Source: Opitutia bacterium (GTDB lineage Bacteria; Verrucomicrobiota; Verrucomicrobiia; Opitutales; Opitutaceae). From it: a stretch of 64,000 bases of DNA. Location of the stretch: assembly GCA_947474365.1 (NCBI GenBank), contig CANJIU010000046.1:1-64000 (forward strand), given 5' to 3'. Shown piece after piece: positions 39,408-48,757 of the stretch; the stretch's first letter is position 1, and each line of letters begins with the position of its first letter. Below the pieces are notes generated by a model. The model was not told where the DNA came from. It was given only the letters and a program-made list of their open reading frames with translations, and searched no databases. A program made the position numbers and the translations under genes.

Positions 39408-39691
39408 TGCTGGGCACGGGGTCAGTCTGATCAGAGTGCCGTTGATGTCCCAGAGAATCAGCTTTTCACAGGGGGAGAAAGGCAGGGGAGGAGGGCCGGC
39501 CGAGCCGAGAAAAGGCGCGTTTTTCTGGCCTCGACGGCCCCGGGACGCTCGCGAACGGTGACGGCCGGTTTTCCCTACTTCCATGGAACGTTGGCTCGTT
39601 CAAGCACTCACTTGCCGGGGGCAGAGGCTTCGCTCCCGACGCCGATCGTCGGATGATAAACGTTCAAGTGAGGACAATATTCGCGTTTTTC

Positions 39692-39696
39692 GGAGG
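39692..39696 (+). promoter_or_regulatory. Shine-Dalgarno of TIR-TPR gene
   Basis: GGAGG lies 8 nt before TTG 39705. It is one of the few clear ribosome-binding sites in the window and fixes the TTG as the start, because no ATG or GTG occurs between it and the TIR core. Confidence 0.65.
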
Positions 39697-39704
39697 TTCA
39701 CCCC

Positions 39705-41692
39705 TTGAGTGTTGAGCGTTCAAGCCCCGCGGGTGCGGTGTTCCTTTCCTACGCCTCCCAGGACGCGGAGGCGGCCAAGCGGATCTGCGCCGCCCTGCGA
39801 GCCGCGGGGTCGAAGTGTGGTTCGATCAGAGTGAATTGCGCGGGGGCGATGCATGGGACCGGAAGATCCGGGGTCAGATCAAGGAGTGTGCGCTGTTCAT
39901 GCCGATCATCTCGGCCAACACGGATGCCCGGGCCGAGGGCTATTTCCGCCTGGAGTGGCATCTCGCGGAGCAGCGCACCTATTTGATGGCGCAAGATAGG
40001 CCGTTTCTTGTGCCGGTGGTGATCGACGCGACGTCCGACGCCGCGGCCCGCGTGCCAGAGCGTTTTCGCGAACGGCAGTGGACGCGGCTCGCCGCCGGAG
40101 AGACGCCAGGCGCGTTCTGCGAATGGATGAAGAAGTTGCTGGTTGGCGAATCCGAGACGGAGGCGGGAACCTTCATTTCCGCCGCAAGACCAGGGAAGGG
40201 TGCGCCGGCGTCGATGACGACGAGCCGTGGTTTGGGAGTTTCGACCGTGGTCGGTGTGGTGTTCGCGCTTTTGGCGATTGGAGCGATCGCCGTGTGGCGT
40301 CCGTGGGAGAAAAAGTCTGGAACCCCATCGGTGTCATCCGGGTTGGGAATCGGGAGTGCGCCCGCGGTGAGCGAGGCCAAGACGCTGCTGCGCCGGGCGC
40401 AGAAGATCCTTCGGGATGGCGACGACATGAACCGCGAGAATGTTTTTCTCGCCGAGGAATTGTTGAAGAAGGCGGCGGCGCTTGATTCCGCGGATGCGGA
40501 GATTCTGACGGCGCAGGCATTGCTGTCCCTGGATATCAGTCAGCAGTACCTATACGATGGGACGCCAGCTCGGCTGGAGAGCCTGCGGGTGCAGGCGGAG
40601 CGGGCGCTGAAACTGGCGCCGGAGTCGGACGACGCTGCGCTGGCCTACGCGCGGTACCTTTGCGCCTCGACGCGGGATTTTCGCAACCGGTCGCCGTCGC
40701 ATCTGGAGGGGCAGAAGCGACTGCGGGCGCTCGTCGCCAAGACACCCGACAACCGGGACTTTCGGCGGGCGCTGGCCGCGGCGCTGTGGAATCCAGCGGA
40801 TCCAAGCGACGAATCGTACGCCGAGTACGCCCGGTCGCATGCGATTCCCGGGGGAGATGAGGTCGCGATGGTGCGGCAAGGCATGAACTATTTCTGGCAG
40901 GGGCGCTTGGCGGAAGCGGAGCGGGCGTGTGCCCTTTCGCTGGCCGTGCGGCCGAACGGCCGCGCGCAAATCCTGGATGTGTTGATCAAGCTGTGCTGGC
41001 GCGGTGATCTTGATGCCGCGGTGAAGGCCATGGAAAGCTGGCCATCCTGGCTCTTCCTCGAGGAGCGCGGGGCATACGTCGCAGGTCTCGTTTGGCTTTG
41101 GCGGGGAGCGCCGGAAAAGGCACTGGCGGCATTTCGCGCCGTCCAGCGGGACTACTTTCGCGACACCCTCTACACCGGCCCCCGGGCCACGCTTGAAGCG
41201 ATTGCGCTCGATGCCGCCGGACGGCCCGATGCGACGCGGGTTGAAATCGAACGCGCCTTGGGAGTGGTCGGTAAGGTGGGTGATGAAGGGTTCGGTGTTC
41301 CTCTCATGAAGGTTGTCTTGATGGCGCAGATTGGGCAGAGGGAAGCGGCTGAGTCCGCGTTGCGAGTGTGGGTGCAGTCGTACAATCGTGGAAGCTATGT
41401 ATTGCCGATGTCCCAATTTTGGGCGCTTTTTTTGACCCTTGACCTGCACGAATTAGTCACCGGCCCAAATGTGGCGTCCTATCCGCTTTTCGAGAAGACG
41501 GTCAGTGGGGAGAATATCTACAAGGCCGTATTCCCCCGTGCGGCCTTGCGGCTCAATCCGGCATTCGCAGTCTGGCGGAAAGATCCCCGGTTCGCCGCGC
41601 TGCTCGACCGCGCCCCGGCCCCGGATGACGGGAAGTCCGATAACGCCGCGGCGGCAAAGAAAGCGGCCGCTCCGTCGCTACGGCCCGATTAG
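39705..41692 (+). pseudogene. TIR-domain / TM / TPR protein, frameshifted near codon 35
   Basis: Two frames together encode one protein. From TTG 39705 the first reads GAVFLSYASQDAEAAKRICA, the TIR strand A/helix A. The second continues VWFDQSELRGGDAWDRKI (BB-loop), then IISANTDARAEGYFRLEWHL with the Glu (about residue 84) in the NADase position. The switch falls in the G-run 39806-39809; one extra G there restores GVEVWFDQS and an unbroken 662-residue product. A TM helix follows (LGVSTVVGVVFALLAIGAIAVW, about 177-198), then TPR-like helices to the end (RLNPAFAVWRKDPRFAALLD). It may be a recent mutation, a sequencing error in a homopolymer, or slippage. TIR-TPR proteins are common in Opitutaceae; a signalling or defence role is inferred. 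Confidence 0.82.
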
Positions 41693-42202
41693 AAGTCCAT
41701 TGCCGGGCTCATTCCTGGAGCGAGCCGGAAACGGCGATTTCCCCGATTCCAGTGCCGTCTGACTCGACACGACCTTTGACTCCGGACTGACCCCATCGGG
41801 TCGGCGGCGGCTCCTAAGAAACTACATTTGTTAATTTTTGGGGCGTAACATTGGCGCAGTTTCTTTCTGTCACGGCCAAAATCAGATTTTGGGGCGGCGG
41901 CTGATAGGAAATTGGATCTTGAGGGGGTTGGGTCGGGTGGAGGTTTTTCGCGAACGTGGGTGGCGACTATGCATCGCTTGGCGAAAACCTCGCGGATGCT
42001 GGCGGCCCGAGTCTGGTCGGTCTGGCCCCTGTGTTTACGGTCCACCTTCCTCCTCCTTGGGATGGCGAAATTGTTGTCCAATCCTGTCCGCTTTCCCGAC
42101 CAGCCTTCGTCCCGCCCCGCCAAAACGCCCGTGCAGCGGCAGTTTTGGCAGTTTTGAGCCCGTGGCTTGACCCGTCCGCAAAAAGACGCGATAAAAACCG
42201 GC
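41693..42202. other. Island spacer between TIR-TPR and antitoxin genes
   Basis: This 510-bp stretch has no recognisable gene. It contains the CGGACTGACCCCATCGGGTC repeat (41783-41804), then AT-richer sequence around 41815-41860 unlike the neighbouring genes. The promoter for the toxin-antitoxin pair should be in its last 100-150 bp. Short open frames on both strands (up to 178 codons) look non-coding. Confidence 0.55.
41783..41804. repeat. CGGACTGACCCCATCGGGTC direct repeat, left copy
   Basis: This 22-bp sequence is repeated exactly and in the same orientation at 42814-42835. The two copies bracket the toxin-antitoxin genes at a distance of about 1.03 kb. GGACTGACCCC ends of this kind are seen in REP elements linked to Y1 (RAYT) transposases (family recall). 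Confidence 0.75.
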
Positions 42203-42517
42203 ATGATGAAGACGCTCACCCTCACGGATGCACGCGCCAGACTGGGGTACTGGCTGGGCCGGGCCGGCCGAGGCGACGAAATCGGCGTGATTGTGGGAGA
42301 CGCGATTTTCGCTTTCCGCCGGGTACCGGTGACATCCGCCGACTACGCGGAACAGGAATACGGCCTGACCGCGGCCGAGGTGGACGCCGCCGCCTCCCGG
42401 ATCGTGGCGGACACGCGCGGCGCCAAGACCGTGCCCTACGTGGCTGGCATGCTTTCCCGTGGAAATTCGACTGACAAAGCGGTTTCTCGCCGCCGTAAGG
42501 CGGCTGCCCGCCGTTGA
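42203..42517 (+). CDS. Phd/YefM-like antitoxin (putative)
   Basis: This is a 104-residue protein beginning MMKTLTLTDARARLGYWLGRAGRGDEIGVIVGD. This fits the N-terminal fold of prevent-host-death antitoxins, which bind operator DNA and whose C-terminal tail wraps the toxin. The C-terminal part (TAAEVDAAASRIVADTRGAKT) is helical and the tail is basic (SRRRKAAARR). ATG 42203 or 42206 can serve. The end overlaps the toxin gene by 59 bp, an overlap typical of type II modules. Autoregulation by the antitoxin-toxin complex is expected. Family assignment rests on the N-terminus and context. Confidence 0.72.
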   Translation: MMKTLTLTDARARLGYWLGRAGRGDEIGVIVGDAIFAFRRVPVTSADYAEQEYGLTAAEVDAAASRIVADTRGAKTVPYVAGMLSRGNSTDKAVSRRRKAAARR

Positions 42518-42737
42518 CGCGGCCGCGGTGGATTCCGCGCTGGCGCAACTGCTGGCGACCTTTGGCCGGCCGCACGCGCATACCGGAGGAAGTGTGCGGC
42601 CCATCCGTGCGCCGGTCTATGAGTTGCGCGTGACCCTCGCCCTGCGCGTCGTCTTCGCGCGCGAGGGCGACGAGCTCAAGGTGGACTTCGTCGGCACGCA
42701 TGCCGAGGTGCAACGCTATCTGCGCAACACGCGCTGA
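42459..42737 (+). CDS. RelE/ParE-superfamily toxin (putative)
   Basis: This is a 92-residue protein, VEIRLTKRFLAAVRRLPAVD at the start and VYELRVTLALRVVFAREGDELKVDFVGTHAEVQRYLRN near the end. That is the RelE/ParE fold: two helices, then a four-stranded sheet with an Arg-rich strand. RelE types cleave ribosome-bound mRNA and ParE types poison gyrase; the sequence does not settle which. It starts at GTG 42459 inside the antitoxin gene. It is followed within 16 bp by the REP hairpin at 42753, which may act as terminator. Confidence 0.78.
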   Translation: MEIRLTKRFLAAVRRLPAVDAAAVDSALAQLLATFGRPHAHTGGSVRPIRAPVYELRVTLALRVVFAREGDELKVDFVGTHAEVQRYLRNTR

Positions 42738-42752
42738 GGCGGTGCCGGGCAC

Positions 42753-42835
42753 GGGGTCAGTCCGCTGATTGCAATATCCTGAGCGAGAGACGGTCGCGAC
42801 CCATTGCAATCAACGGACTGACCCCATCGGGTCGG
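42753..42835. repeat. Long REP hairpin GGGGTCAGTCCG...CGGACTGACCCC plus right CGGACTGACC repeat
   Basis: The arms 42753-42775 and 42803-42825 are 23-bp inverted repeats with one mismatch, separated by a 27-nt loop. The right arm runs into ATCGGGTCGG, giving the second copy of the 22-bp repeat (42814-42835). It sits directly after the toxin gene. Confidence 0.85.
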
Positions 42836-42860
42836 CCTCGATCCGGTCGCTCTCACGTAC

Positions 42861-42905
42861 AGCGGCTTGAGGTCAAGCCGCTCCACCTCGACTGAATTCT
42901 TACGG
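42861..42905. repeat. 45-bp palindromic repeat AGCGGCTTGAGGTCAAGCCG...
   Basis: The perfect hairpin AGCGGCTTGA/GGTCAAGCCGCT core (42861-42882) is followed by CCACCTCGACTGAATTCTTACGG. It is the best-preserved forward copy of the family also seen at 28602 and 33188. Confidence 0.85.
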
Positions 42906-42987
42906 TTTAGGAAACAGCCGCTGCTTGGAGCACTGACCCCCTCCGCATTGCCGCGGGACGGAAGTGAGCCGATTTATTCGCGCACGA

Positions 42988-43133
42988 CGGGCGCATCTCA
43001 ATTTCTGGACTCTGGGGACGCGACGCCCTCGTCGCGTTTCGCCGGCGACGGGGGCGTCGCCGCTCCAGTCACAGCCTCGATTGCAGGTGGTCGTTGGCAT
43101 CTTCCGCATTATCGAAAAGCGGGATGAGTGGCG
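42988..43133. repeat. ~145-bp direct repeat, right copy
   Basis: This is the right-hand partner of 39263-39407, with the same two hairpins and orientation. It ends 67 bp before the PSD1 start codon, so the PSD1 promoter must lie in or beside the repeat. The remaining parts of the 42738-43200 gap are covered by the other repeats listed; no gene is seen. Confidence 0.85.
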
Positions 43134-43200
43134 CCCTCGGCCGTGCTCGCGCTCTCCAGGTTTGACTCGCCGCGGCGCCCCGCGTGCATTCAACGCAGGC

Positions 43201-45777
<2,577 letters not shown>

Positions 45778-45822
45778 CGCGCCCCGCGCCAACTGACGCC
45801 CCGCCCGCATTCCCGATTTCCC

Positions 45823-47295
45823 ATGGATCCTCTGCTCGAAGCGAAAGCCCACTACACCCGCCGGCAATTTTTTGGCCGCTCGGTCATGGGCGTGGGTACG
45901 GCGGCGCTGGCGTCGCTGCTCGGGGGTGATGCCCTGGGCGCGGTGGGCGGGTCGGCGCCGCGACGCGGGATTCCGGGCCTGCCGGACCTGCCGCATTTTG
46001 CGCCGAAGGCGAAGCGCGTGATTTATCTTTTCCAGAACGGCGCGCCTTCGCACGTCGACCTCTTCGACTACAAGCCGACGCTGCGCGCCTGGCATGGAAA
46101 GCAGATTCCCGACGAACTCGCGGGCGGGAAGCGTTTTTCCACGATGACGGGCAACCAGACGGCGCGGCCAGTCCTGGCGGAGATCACGAAGTTTTCGCAG
46201 CACGGAAAATCCGGCGCGTGGGTGTCGGACTTCCTGCCGAAGATTGCGGAGATTTCCGACGACCTCTGTTTTGTGAAATCGATGCACACCGAGGCGGTGA
46301 ACCACGCCCCGGCGATCACGTTTTTCATGACGGGATCCGAGATGGCCGGCCGGCCGTCGATGGGCGCTTGGCTGAGCTACGGGCTGGGCAGCGAGACGGA
46401 GGATTTGCCGGCGTTCGTCGTGATGACGTCGCGCGACAAGGAGGCGAGCTGCGGCCAGATTTTCTACGACTTCTACTGGGGCAGCGGCTTTCTTCCGACG
46501 AAATATCAGGGCGTGGCCTTTCGCGGTGCGGGCGATCCGGTGCTTTATCTTTCGAATCCGAAGGGCATGAGCCGCGAGGTCCGCCGCGGGATGCTCGACG
46601 ACCTCGCCCAGCTCAACGAGATCAAGCGGGCGGAGTTTGGCGATCCCGAGATCGCGACGCGCATCGCCCAATACGAGATGGCGTACCGGATGCAGGCGAG
46701 CGTGCCGGACCTCACGGATTTTTCGAAGGAGACGCCCGCGGTGCTCGAACGCTACGGGCCCGAGGTGAAGCGCCAGGGCAGCTACGCCTACAATTGCCTG
46801 ATGGCGCGCCGGCTCGCGGAGCGCGGCGTGCGGTTCATCCAGGTGATGCACGCGGGCTGGGACCAGCACCGCAATTTGAATTCGCAGCTCAAGATTCAGT
46901 GCGAGGACACCGATGCGCCGTCGGCCGCGTTGATTCGCGATCTGAAGAAGCGCGGGCTCCTTGACGACACGCTGGTGATCTGGGGCGGCGAGTTCGGCCG
47001 CACGCCGTTTCTGCAGGGAAAAATCGAGGAGACGAAACAATGGGGCCGCGACCATCACCCGTACGCCTTCACGATTTTCATGGCGGGCGGTGGGGTGAAG
47101 CCGGGTTTCACCTATGGGGCCACGGACGACTTTGGCTTCAACGCCACCGAAAATCGGGTGCACGTGCACGACTTGCAGGCGACGATTTTGAATCAGCTCG
47201 GCCTCAACCACGAGCGGCTCACCTATCGTTTTCAGGGACGCAACTTCCGCCTCACCGACGTGCACGGAAAAGTCGTGAGGGATATTTTGGCGTAG
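45823..47295 (+). CDS. DUF1501 protein, Tat-exported (pair C)
   Basis: This is a 490-residue DUF1501 member, about 60 residues longer than those in cassettes A and B and of a different subgroup. The Tat motif is TRRQFFGRSVMGVGTAALASLL. Core motifs are VIYLFQNGAPSHVDLFDYKP, SDFLPKIAEISDDLCFVKSMHTE, RGVRFIQVMHAGWDQHRNL and DTLVIWGGEFGRTPFLQG. The conserved metal-site-like acidic and His residues (HVDLFD, GWDQH, GGEFGRT, RDHHPYAFT) are all present. It follows the PSD1 gene by 45 bp. No sensor kinase or regulator is attached to this pair. Activity is unknown. Confidence 0.95.
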   Translation: MDPLLEAKAHYTRRQFFGRSVMGVGTAALASLLGGDALGAVGGSAPRRGIPGLPDLPHFAPKAKRVIYLFQNGAPSHVDLFDYKPTLRAWHGKQIPDELAGGKRFSTMTGNQTARPVLAEITKFSQHGKSGAWVSDFLPKIAEISDDLCFVKSMHTEAVNHAPAITFFMTGSEMAGRPSMGAWLSYGLGSETEDLPAFVVMTSRDKEASCGQIFYDFYWGSGFLPTKYQGVAFRGAGDPVLYLSNPKGMSREVRRGMLDDLAQLNEIKRAEFGDPEIATRIAQYEMAYRMQASVPDLTDFSKETPAVLERYGPEVKRQGSYAYNCLMARRLAERGVRFIQVMHAGWDQHRNLNSQLKIQCEDTDAPSAALIRDLKKRGLLDDTLVIWGGEFGRTPFLQGKIEETKQWGRDHHPYAFTIFMAGGGVKPGFTYGATDDFGFNATENRVHVHDLQATILNQLGLNHERLTYRFQGRNFRLTDVHGKVVRDILA

Positions 47296-47761
47296 CCGAA
47301 AATTAGTTGAGGGTTGAGGGCTGAGAGTTGAGAGCCCCTCCACCAAAACGAGATTTTGCTCCGACGGGAAGGAACAGATTTCGAGGACCACCAACGACGT
47401 GCGAAAGCTGTTTCCTAAGAGGAGGGACGAAGGGGAAGATGTTTTTGGAACGCTAATCTTCGCTCATTGGCGCTAATCAACGCGCGCGCTCGGAAAGAAT
47501 TCAGCACAGAATATTTTCGGTCCCGATCCTGGCTAATTTCTGGATTCATGATTTCCGGTTTTCCGGGATTAGCGTTTAAAAGCGGAGATTAGCGTTCCCT
47601 CTTACCCGTTTGATTCTGGCTAAAACCGGAGCCGCGAACTCGGAGCTGTTTCTTGAGAGGGAAAACCCTCCGGGGGGCGGGCAAGCCACGAGGTGAATCT
47701 CGACTTCGGCCCTGATGTCGCGCGCTTTCTCTCCGGAGATCGCGCTCTCAACCCTCAACTT
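47296..47761. other. Repeat-filled gap between pair C and rlmF
   Basis: This 466-bp gap has no recognisable gene. It contains the two GTTGAG-type arms (47306-47334 and, overlapping rlmF, 47745-47773), and inside them an inverted pair GGAACGCTAATCT (47449 onward) and AGATTAGCGTTCC (to about 47598) with further GCTAATC/GATTAGC units between. The pair C transcript must end here and no separate terminator is evident. Confidence 0.65.
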
Positions 47762-47773
47762 TCAGCTCTCAAC
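47306..47773. repeat. Large GTTGAGRG inverted-arm element
   Basis: The left arm 47306-47334 (GTTGAGGGTTGAGGGCTGAG...) and right arm 47745-47773 (CTCTCAACCCTCAACTTTCA...) enclose about 410 bp. The part next to the right arm (GGCGGGCAAGCCACGAGG...GGAGATCGCG) resembles the spacer of the 28652-28792 element. The right arm overlaps the last codons and stop of rlmF. Confidence 0.7.
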
Positions 47774-48724
47774 GGCATCGTTTCGCCGGCGCCGGGCCTC
47801 GTCCAGAAACGACCACGCGACGATGCGACTTTGCTTCTGACCCTGCGCCATCGGGATGATGCGAACGTCGGCCGCCTTCGCGTCTTTCAAGGCGCGTTCG
47901 AGCGGCGACAGGTTCTCGCGTTTGGAGACGAGCGACGTGAACCAAACGCACCCGGTCGGGTTCTGCGCGCTCTCGGCGATCATCCGCCGCACGAACGCCA
48001 GCTCGCCACCGTCGCACCACAACTCGGCGGCCTGGCCCCCGAAATTCAGAACGGGTGCGCCGCTTCCTCCGCCGCCGAGGTTCCGCACCTTGCGCCGGGT
48101 TCCCGCCTCCGCCTCGGCCCGCGACGCGTGAAACGGCGGGTTGCACAGCGACAGCGCGAAGGTCTCGCCGGGCTTCACGACGCCGTGAAAAATCTCCCGT
48201 GGTGACGGCTGCGCGCGCACGTCGACGTTGCCGGCGAGCAGAGGATTGGCTGCCACGATGCGGCGTGCGTGGGCCAAGGCGGTGCGATCGATTTCAGAAC
48301 CGACGAAGCGCCAGCCATACGCGTGGCGGCCGATGATGGGATAGATGCAGTTCGCTCCCACGCCCACGTCGAGCACCGCGGTCTCCGGGCCGCGCGGAAC
48401 CTTGCCGCCGCGATCGGATGCGAGCAGATCGGCGGCATGGTGGAGGTAATCCGCGCGTCCCGGGACGGGCGGGCAGAGATAGCCCGCTGGAAGATCCCAT
48501 TCGGTCACGCCATAGAAATGGGCGAGCAAGGCCCGGTTGAGTGCCTTGACGGCGGCCGGATTGGAAAAATCGATCGAGTCTCCGCCGTGGCCGGTCGGTT
48601 GCACGAACGGCGCGAGCGCCGGAAATGCCCGGGTGAGCTGCGCAAAATCGTAGCGCGCGCGATGCGGGTTGCGCGGGTGCAGCGTCGCTTTTTCCTTCGA
48701 CGAAGGAGGGTGGAGCGGAATCAC
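47762..48724 (-). CDS. rlmF: 23S rRNA (adenine(1618)-N6)-methyltransferase
   Basis: This is an SAM-dependent N6-methyltransferase acting on A1618 of 23S rRNA. It has 320 residues and is cytosolic. The family start is [20 protein letters not shown], the SAM motif is [16 protein letters not shown], and the catalytic motif IV is [11 protein letters not shown]-terminal segment [16 protein letters not shown] is also conserved in RlmF. The last codons (NDAVES) and the stop are made by the arm of the GTTGAG repeat, so the extreme C-terminus is probably not ancestral. It is monocistronic, same strand as the esterase upstream but 33 bp apart. Confidence 0.95.
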   Translation of the reverse strand: MIPLHPPSSKEKATLHPRNPHRARYDFAQLTRAFPALAPFVQPTGHGGDSIDFSNPAAVKALNRALLAHFYGVTEWDLPAGYLCPPVPGRADYLHHAADLLASDRGGKVPRGPETAVLDVGVGANCIYPIIGRHAYGWRFVGSEIDRTALAHARRIVAANPLLAGNVDVRAQPSPREIFHGVVKPGETFALSLCNPPFHASRAEAEAGTRRKVRNLGGGGSGAPVLNFGGQAAELWCDGGELAFVRRMIAESAQNPTGCVWFTSLVSKRENLSPLERALKDAKAADVRIIPMAQGQKQSRIVAWSFLDEARRRRNDAVES

Positions 48725-48757
48725 GTGAGCGACCGAGGGGTGTGTCTGGGGCGCATC

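Larger units (their letters stand above)
39248..39704. other. Left boundary region of accessory island
   Basis: This 457-bp gap contains the left long direct repeat (39263-39407), then a half palindrome GGGCACGGGGTCAGTCTGAT (39412-39431) related to the hairpin at 42753. About 270 bp of unassigned sequence follows, where the promoter of the TIR-TPR gene should lie. A small open frame on the plus strand, 39402-39656, shows no recognisable domain. Confidence 0.6.

Noticed and set aside
41689-42225. 178-codon minus-strand open frame between the TIR-TPR and antitoxin genes
   Set aside because: It reads through the repeat at 41783 and has no domain; unlikely to be a gene.
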